Shown in pieces: positions 25,621 through 34,884 of a DNA stretch of 52,681 nt. The notes below the pieces were generated by a model that had not been told where the DNA came from, made no database searches, and saw only the letters and a program-made list of their open reading frames with translations. Every line of letters starts with the position of its first letter. The stretch's first letter is position 1. Position numbers and translations under genes: made by a program. Where the stretch lies: NCBI GenBank assembly GCA_004297445.1, contig SCUK01000033.1, positions 1 to 52,681 on the forward strand, given 5' to 3'. Source of the DNA: Anaerolineae bacterium. GTDB lineage: Bacteria; Chloroflexota; Anaerolineae; Anaerolineales; UBA11579.

Positions 25621-25670
25621 TGTTCCGTCCACAACCAACTCAACGAATAGTTTCATGTTGGACGGAACAC
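25620..25670 (+). repeat. Inverted repeat after first permease
   Basis: GTGTTCCGTCCA (25620-25631, beginning with the last base of the stop codon) pairs exactly with TGGACGGAACAC (25659-25670) around a 27-base loop. No U-tract follows, so it is more likely a stability or attenuation hairpin than a terminator. Confidence 0.7.
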
Positions 25671-25674
25671 TTTA

Positions 25675-25724
25675 AGCATTGTCCAGGCGTTGATTTCAAT
25701 CTACGGTTGAGCCTGGACAATGCT
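25675..25724 (+). repeat. Second inverted repeat between permeases
   Basis: AGCATTGTCCAGGC (25675-25688) and GCCTGGACAATGCT (25711-25724) form a perfect 14-bp stem with a 22-base loop, only four bases after the previous hairpin. The second permease starts 31 bases downstream with the SD AGAGGAG. Confidence 0.75.
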
Positions 25725-25755
25725 CTAGCAGGCCGAAGATAGAGGAGATTTCCCA

Positions 25756-26604
25756 ATGACCGCTATTACCCCTGTTCCCCCCAAAGCCACCAACGCCCAG
25801 GTGCTCTCCACCTTCTGGGCCATGGTGCGCAAGGAACTGACCATCCTCTCGCGTTACCCGGTGGACTTCATCGCCTCATTCGCCCAGATTTTCATCATCG
25901 TCTCCATCTTCACCCTGGCCGGGCTCACCTTCAGCACCGGCGGCGCAGCCAGCGAGACGACCTCCGGCGTGGTGGTGTACGGCTTCATCATGTTCATGTT
26001 CGTGAGTGACACGCTGTGGACCATCGGCTTCAACGTGCGCCACGAGCAGGTGCAGGGCACCCTGGAACAGTTGTACCTCAGCCCGGCCAGCAAGTTCGCC
26101 AGCCTCATCGCCCGCGTCACCCACCTGCTCATCTGGACCAGCCTGCTCTCGTTCACGAGCGCCGTCATTATGCGCTCCATGCTGGGCAGCCTGCCGGTCT
26201 ACAACGCCGGGCGGGCGCTGGTGCTGCTGGCGTTCATCCTGTCCGGCACCTTCGGCATCGGTTTCGCCTTTGCCGCCCTCACCCTGCGCGTCAAGGAAAC
26301 CGCCAACTCGCTGGTCAACATGTTCCAGTTCGTCTTCATGATTCTCGGCGCGTGCTTCTTCCCCTTCAGCGCCCTGCCGGAATGGATGCGCTGGATCTCG
26401 CGCCTCATCCCCACCGCCTACGGCGTGGACATCTTCCGCTCGACGCTAATGGATTACCCGCCCGGCTTCCCGGAACTGGCTCCCGTCAACGTGGAGATCA
26501 TCATCGTGGTGGCCTTCGGCCTCATCATGCCCTTCGTAGGCTACTGGCTCTTCCGGCGCGCCGAACACCACGCCCGCGAGAAGGGCAGTCTCGGCGAGTA
26601 TTAG
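25756..26604 (+). CDS. ABC-2 type permease (second)
   Basis: 282 residues, SD AGAGGAG. Six predicted helices; RKELTILSRYPVDFIAS, GTLEQLYLSP coupling segment, CFFPFSALPEWMRWISRLIP in the mid-loop. It is homologous in layout to the first permease; the pair should form the heterodimeric membrane part. The two hairpins upstream may set its expression relative to the first. Confidence 0.85.
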   Translation: MTAITPVPPKATNAQVLSTFWAMVRKELTILSRYPVDFIASFAQIFIIVSIFTLAGLTFSTGGAASETTSGVVVYGFIMFMFVSDTLWTIGFNVRHEQVQGTLEQLYLSPASKFASLIARVTHLLIWTSLLSFTSAVIMRSMLGSLPVYNAGRALVLLAFILSGTFGIGFAFAALTLRVKETANSLVNMFQFVFMILGACFFPFSALPEWMRWISRLIPTAYGVDIFRSTLMDYPPGFPELAPVNVEIIIVVAFGLIMPFVGYWLFRRAEHHAREKGSLGEY

Positions 26605-26623
26605 CAGGCCGTAAGTCTTCAAG

Positions 26624-26650
26624 CATCCGATGTCGTTTAGATGTCGGATG
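26624..26650 (+). terminator. Intrinsic terminator of the ABC-2 cluster
   Basis: CATCCGA (26624-26630) pairs with TCGGATG (26644-26650) around an inner loop, followed by TTTCTTT. Ends the cluster starting at 20851. Confidence 0.7.
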
Positions 26651-26698
26651 TTTCTTTACCACCCGGGAGCGTCGTATCGCCTAAGGTAAAATTTCCGA

Positions 26699-27121
26699 AT
26701 GACCAACCCGCCTGACTCCGCACTCAAAGACCTGCTGACGAACGCTCGCGTCATCGCCGTCGTCGGCCATTCGGACAACCCGGACCGCACCTCCTACCAG
26801 ATTGCCCAATACCTGCGCGCAGCTGGCTACACCGTGTACCCGGTAAACCCTGCCGTCGAAACCATCGACGGCCAGCCGTCCTATCCCAGCCTCGCCGCCG
26901 TGCCCGAACCCATTGACATCGTGGACGTCTTCCGCCGCAGCGAGTTTCTGTCCGGTGTGGTGGAGGAAGCCATCGCCGCTGGCGCAAAGTCCGTGTGGGC
27001 CCAACTGGGCGTGGCAGATGAGGTGGCCGCCGAAACCGCCCGCCGCGCCGGCCTCACCATGGTGATGGACTCCTGCATTAAGGTGGACCACATGCGCCTT
27101 CGAGTCGGCCGCGCCAACTGA
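26699..27121 (+). CDS. CoA-binding domain protein (YccU-like)
   Basis: 140 residues. A single Rossmann CoA-binding domain: ARVIAVVGHSDNPDRTSYQI, a GxTVYPVNP strand, IDIVDVFRRSE, and WAQLGVADEVAAETARRAGL, as in the YccU/succinyl-CoA-ligase-like family. Typically a small soluble protein; its biological role is not settled. TAAAAT (26687-26692) ends six bases before the ATG and there is no SD, so probably leaderless. Two bases separate its stop from the first exporter gene, placing it at the head of the operon. Confidence 0.85.
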   Translation: MTNPPDSALKDLLTNARVIAVVGHSDNPDRTSYQIAQYLRAAGYTVYPVNPAVETIDGQPSYPSLAAVPEPIDIVDVFRRSEFLSGVVEEAIAAGAKSVWAQLGVADEVAAETARRAGLTMVMDSCIKVDHMRLRVGRAN

Positions 27122-27123
27122 CG

Positions 27124-28923
27124 ATGAGCGATTCCGAGCCCACTTCGCCCGTCAAATCCTCCACCCGCAAAATCCTCGCCGTATTGGGGCGCTATTTCGC
27201 GCCGCAGTGGCGGCCTTCTGTGCTCCTGCTCCTGTTGCTTCTGACCGGCATTGGCCTGCAACTCATCAACCCCTGGATATTAAGCCAGTTCATTGACCAG
27301 GCCGTAGCTGGCGCGCCGCTCAACACCCTGCTCAAACTCGCGGGGGCGTTCCTTCTCTTCGCCCTCCTTCGCCAACTGGACACGGTGGCCGAGTCCTACC
27401 TCGCCGCCAACATCGGTCTGCGTGCCACCAACCAGTTGCGGTCCGACCTGGCGCGCCACTGCCTCAATCTGGATATGGCCTTCCACAACGCCCGCACCCC
27501 GGGCGAGATGATTGAACGCATTGACGGCGATGTGGACCGCCTGAACAATTTCTTCGCCCGCTTCGTCATCGACCTGCTGGGCAACCTCCTGTTGCTCATC
27601 GGCGTACTGATTCTGGTATGGCGCATTCACTGGCAGGTGGGCGCAGCCCTCACCGGCTTCAGCCTGGCAACATTCATCCTGCTCAACCGCCTGCGCGACA
27701 TCGGCGTGCCGCTCTACCGCGAGGCGCGCCAGGCCAACGCCATGCTCTACGGCTTCATTGAAGAACGTCTGGCCGGCACCGAAGACATCCGCGCCAACGG
27801 CGGCGTGGCCTATGTGATGCGCCGCCTGCTGGAACACGCCCGCCGTCTGTTTCGCGCCGACCTCAAAGCCAACCTCATGTCGGTCTCGGTATTTGGCTTC
27901 ACCCGCGCCCTGTTCATGGCTGGCACCGGCGTGGCCCTGGGCTTGAGCGCCTTCCTCTATCTGGATGGCATCCTCACCATCGGCGCGGTGTACCTCTCCT
28001 ACCGCTACACCGAAGTCCTCCTGCAGCCGATTGAGGTCATCAACCGCCAGATTCAGGATTTGCAGCAAGCCGGGGCCAGCGTGGCCCGCGTCCAGGACCT
28101 GCTCGCCCGCACCTCCCGCATCCAGGACACCGGCACGACCCCCCTGCCGCAGAACGGCGCACTGCCGGTGCAGTTCGAAGACCTCACCTTCGGCTACATT
28201 GATGATGACAACGCCACTGGCGCACCGCTGGAACTGGTGCTGCGCGGCCTCTCCTTCACCCTGCCGGCCGGCTCGGTCACCGGCTTGCTGGGGCGCACCG
28301 GCTCCGGCAAGACCACTCTCAGCCGCATGGTGTTCCGCGCCTATGACCCCACCGGGGGCGCAGTACGGTTGGGTGGGCTGGACCTGCGCGCCGCCCCACT
28401 CGCCGATGTGCGCCGGGCGGTGGGCGTGGTGACGCAGGAAATCCAGTTGTTCCACGCCAGCCTGCGCGACAATCTCACCCTGTTTGACCCGGCGGTGCCG
28501 GATGCGCAGATTGAAAGCGTGATTCGCGAACTGGGCCTCGGTGATTGGCTGGATGACCTTCCGGACGGCCTGAACACCCTGCTGCAGCCGGGTGGGGGCG
28601 GCCTTTCGGCCGGGGAGGCGCAACTGCTGGCCTTCGTGCGAGTCTTCCTCTCCGACCCGCAGGTGGTGGTTCTGGATGAAGCCTCCTCGCGGCTGGACCC
28701 CGCCACCGAACGCCTGCTCGAACAAGCCATCACCCGCCTGCTCACCGGGCGCACCGGCATCGTCATCGCCCACCGCTTGGGGACGATTGAGCGCGTGGAT
28801 AACGTCATAATTCTGGAGCGCGGCCAGGTGCTGGAATTCGGCGCGCGTGCCGCCCTGGCCAGCGACTCGTCGTCGCGCTTCTCGCAATTGCTGGCCACCG
28901 GCCTGGAAGAGGCCCTCGTATGA
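27124..28923 (+). CDS. ABC exporter half-transporter (canonical Walker B Glu)
   Basis: 599 residues: six-helix exporter domain, then nucleotide-binding domain. Walker A GRTGSGKT (390-397). Walker B has the catalytic Glu (LDEASS; D518-E519), but the signature is LSAGE (494-498), not LSGGQ. The H-loop is AHRLGTIERVD. In heterodimeric exporters the site built from this Walker B and the partner signature would be active, and the reverse site degenerate. The partners downstream supply exactly that. Stop and next start overlap by four bases (ATGA). Confidence 0.9.
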   Translation: MSDSEPTSPVKSSTRKILAVLGRYFAPQWRPSVLLLLLLLTGIGLQLINPWILSQFIDQAVAGAPLNTLLKLAGAFLLFALLRQLDTVAESYLAANIGLRATNQLRSDLARHCLNLDMAFHNARTPGEMIERIDGDVDRLNNFFARFVIDLLGNLLLLIGVLILVWRIHWQVGAALTGFSLATFILLNRLRDIGVPLYREARQANAMLYGFIEERLAGTEDIRANGGVAYVMRRLLEHARRLFRADLKANLMSVSVFGFTRALFMAGTGVALGLSAFLYLDGILTIGAVYLSYRYTEVLLQPIEVINRQIQDLQQAGASVARVQDLLARTSRIQDTGTTPLPQNGALPVQFEDLTFGYIDDDNATGAPLELVLRGLSFTLPAGSVTGLLGRTGSGKTTLSRMVFRAYDPTGGAVRLGGLDLRAAPLADVRRAVGVVTQEIQLFHASLRDNLTLFDPAVPDAQIESVIRELGLGDWLDDLPDGLNTLLQPGGGGLSAGEAQLLAFVRVFLSDPQVVVLDEASSRLDPATERLLEQAITRLLTGRTGIVIAHRLGTIERVDNVIILERGQVLEFGARAALASDSSSRFSQLLATGLEEALV

Positions 28924-30743
28924 GCGAGGCGCAAGACCGCACTCACGAATGGCCCACCTGGCGCTATATGGTCGAACTGGCGCGTTACAAACCCTGGCTC
29001 TATGCGCTTGAAGTGCTGTTCAACCCCGTCCTGTTCTACTTCGTTCCGCTCCTCCCGGCGCTCGTCGTGCGCCAGTTGCTGAACGGCCTCACCGGCAGCG
29101 CCCCAGCCGACCTGAACATTTGGGGGCTGGTGGCGCTCTTCAGTGGCGTCTGGCTCATGCGTCATGCATTCAATGTGGTTGCCATCGTCACCGACGTCGG
29201 CCTCAACCATGTGGGAACAGCCCTGTTGCGCCGCAACCTGCTCAACTTCGTACTCCAGCAGCCCGGCGCACGCGCCCTGCCGCACTCCCCCGGCGAGGCC
29301 ATCAGCCGTTTCCGCGACGACGCCGAAAGCATCCCCAATTTCCTTGCCTGGACTATGGACCCGGTAGTGCAGGTCCTGGTGATGATTGTCGGACTCGCCA
29401 CCCTCGCCAGCATTAATTCTCTGATCACCCTGGCCGTCGTCGTCCCGGTTCTCGTCACACTGGTCATCGTCAACAACGCCACCAAACGCATCCGGCGCTA
29501 CCGCGAGGCCGCCCGCGAAGCCGCCGGCGGCGTAACCGATTTTCTCGGCGAGACCTTTGGCGCAGTGATGGCGGTACAGATTGCCGGCACGCAGGATCAT
29601 GTCATCCGTCACTTTGAACAGCGCAACGAAAAACGCCGCAAGACCGCGCTGGCCGACCTGGTATTCAGCCAGGCGCTGCAAACGTTTACATACAACTCCG
29701 CCAGTCTCGGCACCGGTATCCTCCTGCTGGTGGCGGCGCGTTCCATGCAGGGCGGCGCCGGCACGTTCACCGTGGGAGACTTCTCGCTCTTCGTGTCCTA
29801 CCTCGGCTGGCTTACCATCGTCACCTCCATGTTCGGCAATTTTCTAATCCTCTACCGCCAGACCGGCGTATCCATCAAACGCCTCATGGAACTGATGCCC
29901 GGCGCACCGCCCAACCACCTCACCGAGCACAACCCCATCCATTTCAGCGGCAACCTCCCGACCCTGCCCCGGCCCGGTACTCCCCAACCCCTTGAACAAC
30001 TCTCGGTGCGCGGCCTCTCCTACACCTACCCCGGCAGCAGTCATGGCATTCAGGGCGTAGATCTTGTGCTGGAAAAAGGCGACTTCACTGTCATCACCGG
30101 GCGCATCGGCTCCGGCAAGACCACCCTGCTGCGCGCCCTGCTCGGCCTGCTTCCCCCGGACTCCGGCGAAATCTTCTGGAATGGCCGCAAGGTGGAAGAC
30201 CCGGCCAGCTTCTTCACCCCGCCACAAAGCGCCTACACCCCGCAGGTGCCGCGCCTGTTCAGCGAGACCCTGAAAGACAACATCCTGATGGGGCTGGAAG
30301 GCCAGGATGCCGACTTCGATACAGCCATTCACGCGGCGGTATTCGAACGCGACCTCACCGAACTGGACCACGGGGCCGAAACAATCGTGGGGGTGCGCGG
30401 CACGCGCCTTTCCGGTGGGCAGGTCCAGCGCACCGCCGCGGCGCGCATGTTCATGCGTCGCCCCGAACTGCTGGTCTTCGATGACCTCTCCAGCGCGCTG
30501 GACGTGGACACGGAGCGCCTGTTGTGGGAACGTGTCTTCGCCCAACCCGGCCACACCTGCCTCGTCGTCAGCCACCGCCGCGCCGCCCTGCGCCGCGCCA
30601 ATCACATCATCGTGCTGGACGGCGGTCGCATTGCCGCCCAGGGCACGCTCGACGCACTCCTGCAAACCAGCCCGGAATTCCAGCGCCTGTGGGAAGGCGA
30701 CCTGGGCACACCCCAGCCGGCCCCCGAACCCCACACTGCCTGA
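28920..30743 (+). CDS. ABC exporter half-transporter (copy 1, Asp at Walker B)
   Basis: 607 residues: an N-terminal cytoplasmic stretch HEWPTWRYMVELARYKP, then a six-helix domain and an NBD. Walker A GRIGSGKT (394-401), canonical signature LSGGQ (497-501), but Walker B FDDLSS (D521-D522) has Asp in place of the catalytic Glu. This is the complementary pattern to the upstream gene. The H-loop SHRRAA is present. Nearly the same protein follows 17 bases downstream. Confidence 0.9.
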   Translation: MSEAQDRTHEWPTWRYMVELARYKPWLYALEVLFNPVLFYFVPLLPALVVRQLLNGLTGSAPADLNIWGLVALFSGVWLMRHAFNVVAIVTDVGLNHVGTALLRRNLLNFVLQQPGARALPHSPGEAISRFRDDAESIPNFLAWTMDPVVQVLVMIVGLATLASINSLITLAVVVPVLVTLVIVNNATKRIRRYREAAREAAGGVTDFLGETFGAVMAVQIAGTQDHVIRHFEQRNEKRRKTALADLVFSQALQTFTYNSASLGTGILLLVAARSMQGGAGTFTVGDFSLFVSYLGWLTIVTSMFGNFLILYRQTGVSIKRLMELMPGAPPNHLTEHNPIHFSGNLPTLPRPGTPQPLEQLSVRGLSYTYPGSSHGIQGVDLVLEKGDFTVITGRIGSGKTTLLRALLGLLPPDSGEIFWNGRKVEDPASFFTPPQSAYTPQVPRLFSETLKDNILMGLEGQDADFDTAIHAAVFERDLTELDHGAETIVGVRGTRLSGGQVQRTAAARMFMRRPELLVFDDLSSALDVDTERLLWERVFAQPGHTCLVVSHRRAALRRANHIIVLDGGRIAAQGTLDALLQTSPEFQRLWEGDLGTPQPAPEPHTA

Positions 30744-30760
30744 AACCGGCGCTTGACCCA

Positions 30761-32584
30761 ATGACCACGACCGACCGCACGCACGAGTGGCCCACCTGGC
30801 GCTACATCTTTCAACTGGCGCGCTACAAACTGTGGCTTTACCTGGCTTCCGGCTTTTTTGCCAGCATCATGTTCTACGTCTTCCCCCTCATCCCTGCCCT
30901 CATCGTGCGCCAGTTGCTGGATGGCCTCACCGGCAGCGCACCCGCCCAACTGGACATCTGGGGGCTGGTCACCCTGTTCAGCGTGGTGTGGGTCGGTCGG
31001 TTCCTTTTCATCCTGTTTGCCGTGCTCGCCGAAGACAGCCTGCACAATGTCATCAACACCCTGTTGCGGCGCAACCTGCTGAACTTCGTGCTTCAGCAGC
31101 CCGGCGCACGCGCCCTGCCACACTCCCCCGGCGAGGCCATCAGCCGCTTCCGTGAGGATGTGGAAAACATGCCCAACTTCCTATCCTGGACAATTGACCC
31201 TGTGGGACAGGCCGTCGTGATGATTGCGGGGTTGGGCACCCTCGCCAGCATTAATCCCCTCATCACTGTGGCCGTCGTCGTCCCCATCCTCATTACGCTC
31301 GTCATCGTCAATTCTGCCAGCAAGCGCATTCAACGCTACCGCGAGGCGGCGCGCGAAGCGGTGGGCGGGGTGACGGATTTCCTGGGCGAGACATTCGGTG
31401 CGGTGATGGCGATTCAAATCGCCGGGACGCAGGAACACGTCATCCGCCACTTTGAACAGCGCAACGAGAAACGCCGCAAGACCGCGCTGGCTGACCTGAT
31501 ATTCAGCCAGGCGTTGGAAACCTTCACCTTCAACTCGGCCAACCTCGGCACGGGCATCCTCCTGCTGGTGGCGGCGCGTTCCATGCAGGGCGGGGCAGGC
31601 ACGTTCACTGTGGGTGATTTCTCGCTCTTTGTCTCCTACCTCGGCTGGCTTACCATCGTCACTTCCATGTTCGGCTCCTACCTGATACGTTACCGCCAGA
31701 CCGGCGTGTCCATCAAACGCCTCATGGAACTGATGCCCGGCGCATCCCCCTCCCGGCTGGTGGAACACAACCCGATTCACCTGACCGGCGACCTGCCAAC
31801 CCTGCCGCAAGCTCCTGCCACCGAACCCCTCCACCGCTTGAGCGTGCGCGGCCTTTCCTACACCTACCCCGGCAGCGCGAACGGCGTGAGCAACATCAGT
31901 TTCGATATCGAAAAGGGGTCATTCACCGTGATCACCGGGCGCATCGGTTCCGGCAAGACCACCCTGCTGCGCGCCCTGCTTGGCCTGCTCCCGCCGGACT
32001 CCGGCGACGCACATTGGAATGGCCGTAAGGTGGAAGACCCGGCCAGTTTCTTCACCCCGCCGCACAGCGCCTACACCCCACAGGTGCCCCGCCTGTTCAG
32101 CGAATCCCTGAAAGACAACGTATTGATGGGCCTGGAAGGCGAGAACGCCGACTTTGACGCCGCGGTGCTGGCGGCGGTGTTTGAGCGCGACCTTACCGAA
32201 CTGGACCACGCGGCAGAGACGCTAGTGGGCACACGCGGCACGCGGCTTTCCGGTGGGCAGGTCCAGCGCACCGCCGCGGCGCGCATGTTCGTGCGCCGCC
32301 CCGAACTGCTGGTGTTCGATGACCTCTCCAGCGCGTTGGACGTGGACACGGAGCGCCAGTTGTGGGAGCGTGTCTTCGCCCAACCCGGCCACACCTGCCT
32401 CGTCGTCAGCCACCGCCGCGCCGCCCTGCGCCGCGCCAGCCACATCATCGTCTTGGACGGCGGCCGCATTGCGGCGCAGGGCACGCTGGACGAGTTGCTG
32501 CAAACCAGCCGGGATTTCCAACGCTTGTGGGAAGGCGACCTCGGCGCGCCGCCAACACCAGAGATGCTAGCCGCAACAGGCTAG
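30761..32584 (+). CDS. ABC exporter half-transporter (copy 2, tandem duplicate)
   Basis: 607 residues from ATG 30761; a longer reading from 30524 lies inside the previous gene and is rejected. Closely similar to the preceding 607-residue protein over its whole length; the N-terminal membrane helices differ most (LYLASGFFASIMFYVFPLIP against LYALEVLFNPVLFYFVPLLP). Walker A from residue 393, LSGGQ 496-500, D520-D521 at Walker B. It probably competes with copy 1 for the same catalytic partner. Last gene of the operon. Confidence 0.9.
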   Translation: MTTTDRTHEWPTWRYIFQLARYKLWLYLASGFFASIMFYVFPLIPALIVRQLLDGLTGSAPAQLDIWGLVTLFSVVWVGRFLFILFAVLAEDSLHNVINTLLRRNLLNFVLQQPGARALPHSPGEAISRFREDVENMPNFLSWTIDPVGQAVVMIAGLGTLASINPLITVAVVVPILITLVIVNSASKRIQRYREAAREAVGGVTDFLGETFGAVMAIQIAGTQEHVIRHFEQRNEKRRKTALADLIFSQALETFTFNSANLGTGILLLVAARSMQGGAGTFTVGDFSLFVSYLGWLTIVTSMFGSYLIRYRQTGVSIKRLMELMPGASPSRLVEHNPIHLTGDLPTLPQAPATEPLHRLSVRGLSYTYPGSANGVSNISFDIEKGSFTVITGRIGSGKTTLLRALLGLLPPDSGDAHWNGRKVEDPASFFTPPHSAYTPQVPRLFSESLKDNVLMGLEGENADFDAAVLAAVFERDLTELDHAAETLVGTRGTRLSGGQVQRTAAARMFVRRPELLVFDDLSSALDVDTERQLWERVFAQPGHTCLVVSHRRAALRRASHIIVLDGGRIAAQGTLDELLQTSRDFQRLWEGDLGAPPTPEMLAATG

Positions 32585-32623
32585 CCCGTACTCGCGCGGC
32601 CAGTCCTCTGTGCCCAAACAAAA

Positions 32624-32649
32624 ACACGCACCTCTTTCGAGATGCGTGT
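32624..32649 (-). terminator. Intrinsic terminator of the opp operon
   Basis: On the minus strand ACACGCATCTC pairs with GAGGTGCGTGT (one G-U pair) around GAAA and is followed by TTTTGTTT, a textbook terminator for the operon reading from 40140. Confidence 0.9.
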
Positions 32650-32672
32650 CTGCAATTCAAACCCTCTACTGG

Positions 32673-32891
32673 CTATTCGTCTTTGTCGTGGCGGTTAAGC
32701 ATTGTGTGGTTGGCTGCGCCAATAATGCCCAGTATCAGGCCGGACACCTGCGCGCCATACGCAAGAAAACTGAGAAGGAAACTGTTCTCAATCATCTTGA
32801 TGACCACCATAAAGGGCAACAGGAATCCCAAGAAAACCAGCACGAAGCCGATTCCAATCATGCCCTTGGGACTAATTCTGCTCGGGATCAT
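32673..32891 (-). CDS. Small two-helix membrane protein
   Basis: 72 residues from ATG 32891, which overlaps the last 20 bases of the ATPase; an alternative start is the ATG at 32861 (SPKG-M-IGIGFV). Two hydrophobic helices: MIGIGFVLVFLGFLLPFMVV and FLAYGAQVSGLILGIIG. A short charged tail ends HDKDE. It is the last gene before the terminator of the opp operon. The family is common in Chloroflexota to my memory but has no known function. The longest frame (ATG 32930) would add 13 residues inside the ATPase gene. Confidence 0.6.
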   Translation of the reverse strand: MIPSRISPKGMIGIGFVLVFLGFLLPFMVVIKMIENSFLLSFLAYGAQVSGLILGIIGAANHTMLNRHDKDE

Positions 32892-33927
32892 GCAACCAGC
32901 ACAACGTGTAGTGTTGGGAAGTCGGTTCAAACTCCGGCGGCATTTTCACATCGCACAAACCGGGCATCACATGCGGGCAGCGCGGGTGGAAGCGGCAGCC
33001 ATCCGGAGGCTTGACCAGGCTCGGCGGTTCGCCGGGCGGCACATCCTTGAAGGTCAAAGCATTATCAGCATCCGGGTCGGAGGTGGCTGCCAGCAGGGCT
33101 TCGCTATACGGGTGCATCTGCTTGCGCAGCAGTTCATCCACCTGAGCTTTTTCCACCAGCTGGCCGGCATACATCACGAAGATGCGCTCCGAGAAATAGC
33201 GCACTGTAGAAAGGTCGTGGGTGATGTAGATGAAGGCCAAGTTGTGGCTCTCCTGCAGAGCGCTCATCAGGCGCAGCACTTCCACGCGCACCGAGGCATC
33301 CAGCATCGACACCGGCTCATCCGCCACGATCAGTTTGGGCTGCAAAATCATGGCACGCGCAATCACGATGCGCTGCTGCTGGCCGCCGCTGATCTGGTGC
33401 GCGAATTTGGGCAGGAACTCGGCCTGCGGGGTCAGCTTGACCTCTTCCAGCGCTTTCATGATACGGTCATGGCGCTCTTTCTTGTCCGTCACGCCATTAA
33501 TGATGAGCGGCTCTTCGAGAATGCGCTCGATGGTCATGAAGGGCGCAAGAGCGCCAAACGGGTCCTGCTGGATGTAACCGACCTGCGAACGGTACCAGGC
33601 CAGGCCACCCGAGCCGATATCGTTAATGTTCTTGCCTTCAAAGATGACTTCTCCCTTGGTGGGCTTGTGCAGCCCGAGGATGGTCTTCATCAGGCTGGAC
33701 TTGCCGCACCCCGACTCGCCGACCACGGCAATCGTCTCGCCCTGGTGGAGATTGAAGCTGACATCGTCCACTGCGCGCACATAGCCGGCATGGCCGAAGC
33801 CGAAGCGGCGCAGTTCAAACCACACATGCAGGTCACGAATGGAGAGCAGGATTTCGCGGCCCTTCTCGTCTAGGGGTTGGGCGAGGCTGGCTCCAGGAAG
33901 TTGTTTTTCCATCGTCATAGTCATCAT
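32872..33927 (-). CDS. oppF: Oligopeptide ABC importer ATPase (OppF/DppF)
   Basis: 351 residues. Walker A GESGCGKS, signature ISGGQQQR, Walker B LIVADEPVSMLD. The C-terminal Opp/Dpp domain ends in the conserved Cys-rich segment (CRFHPRCPHVMPGLC, then CWLHD). One of two ATPases that drive peptide uptake. Its ATG overlaps the TGA of oppD by four bases (ATGA). Confidence 0.9.
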   Translation of the reverse strand: MMTMTMEKQLPGASLAQPLDEKGREILLSIRDLHVWFELRRFGFGHAGYVRAVDDVSFNLHQGETIAVVGESGCGKSSLMKTILGLHKPTKGEVIFEGKNINDIGSGGLAWYRSQVGYIQQDPFGALAPFMTIERILEEPLIINGVTDKKERHDRIMKALEEVKLTPQAEFLPKFAHQISGGQQQRIVIARAMILQPKLIVADEPVSMLDASVRVEVLRLMSALQESHNLAFIYITHDLSTVRYFSERIFVMYAGQLVEKAQVDELLRKQMHPYSEALLAATSDPDADNALTFKDVPPGEPPSLVKPPDGCRFHPRCPHVMPGLCDVKMPPEFEPTSQHYTLCWLHDPEQN

Positions 33928-34880
33928 TCATGCAGCCAGCATTTAACCAGCCGGCCTTCCTTTTCAAATGTGGGGGGTTCCTGCGAACACTTCTCAAAGC
34001 GCATCGGGCAGCGGTCCGCAAACCGGCAGCCGGTGGGCGGGTTAATCAAGCTGGGCGGCTGGCCGGTAATGTATTCCGGCTCAATCGTCTCGCGCAGGCG
34101 CGGCACGCTGGCCATCAACTTGGCAGAATAGGGGTGCAACGGCCCGGCAAAGAACCGCCGTGCATCGCAGACTTCCACAATCTGCCCGGCATACATGACG
34201 ACCACACGGTCAGCCAGTTCGCTGGAGGTGGCGATGTCATGCGTGATAAGCACAAAGCTCGTCGCCATCTCCTGCTTGATGCGCTTGAGCAGGTTCATGA
34301 TGTTGGCCTGCGTCAGCAGGTCCAGGGCCGAAGTCGGCTCATCGAGGATGATGAGTTCCGGTACCGTGACGAGCGACATGGCGATGGCCACGCGCTGGCG
34401 CATGCCGCCGCTCAACTCAAAGGCGTAGCGATCGGCAAAATCCACCGGAACGCCCACGCGCTTGAACATCTCGCGCGCCTGGTTAAGCGCATCGGCTTTC
34501 TTGAAACCGTGGTGCACCACCATCGGTTCGGCCACCTGGTCGCCGACCCGCAACACCGGGTTGAGCGAGTTCATGGCGGCCTGCGGCACGAGGGACATCT
34601 TCACCCACCGGATTTTCTGGCGGTATTCCTCGTCTTCCATCTCCATGGTTTCAACGCCATTGAGATAGATTTTGCCGCTGTACTCCGCCACGTTGCGTGG
34701 CAGCAACCGCAGCACAGCCTTGGCGAACGAGCTCTTACCGCAGCCCGATTCGCCGATGACCACGACTGCCTCGTTGGGCTTCATGGTAAAGCTGACGCCA
34801 TCCACCGCCTGCACAACTCCTTTGCCGGCTTTGAAGTACAGCTTCAGATCTTCGACGCGAAGCAGATTGGTTTCTGCCAT
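33924..34880 (-). CDS. oppD: Oligopeptide ABC importer ATPase (OppD/DppD)
   Basis: 318 residues from ATG 34880, preceded by GAGG; GTG 34892 (MSNHMAE) is also possible and would overlap oppC by eight bases. Walker A GESGCGKS, signature LSGGMRQR, Walker B LIILDEPTSALD. Cys-rich C-terminus CRFADRCPMRFEKC, CWLHE. It pairs with OppF on the cytoplasmic face of the permease heterodimer. Confidence 0.9.
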   Translation of the reverse strand: MAETNLLRVEDLKLYFKAGKGVVQAVDGVSFTMKPNEAVVVIGESGCGKSSFAKAVLRLLPRNVAEYSGKIYLNGVETMEMEDEEYRQKIRWVKMSLVPQAAMNSLNPVLRVGDQVAEPMVVHHGFKKADALNQAREMFKRVGVPVDFADRYAFELSGGMRQRVAIAMSLVTVPELIILDEPTSALDLLTQANIMNLLKRIKQEMATSFVLITHDIATSSELADRVVVMYAGQIVEVCDARRFFAGPLHPYSAKLMASVPRLRETIEPEYITGQPPSLINPPTGCRFADRCPMRFEKCSQEPPTFEKEGRLVKCWLHE

Positions 34881-34884
34881 ATGG

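Noticed and set aside
27280-28887. 535-codon frame antisense to the first ABC exporter
   Set aside because: Overlaps a gene with all ABC motifs and shows shadow composition.
30524-30760. N-terminal extension of the third exporter
   Set aside because: Lies inside the preceding gene in another frame and has R/P/H shadow composition; ATG 30761 aligns with the start of copy 1.
32362-33873. 503-codon frame on the plus strand over the end of the exporter and oppF
   Set aside because: Runs antisense through oppF and out of frame through the exporter gene; both of those are certain.
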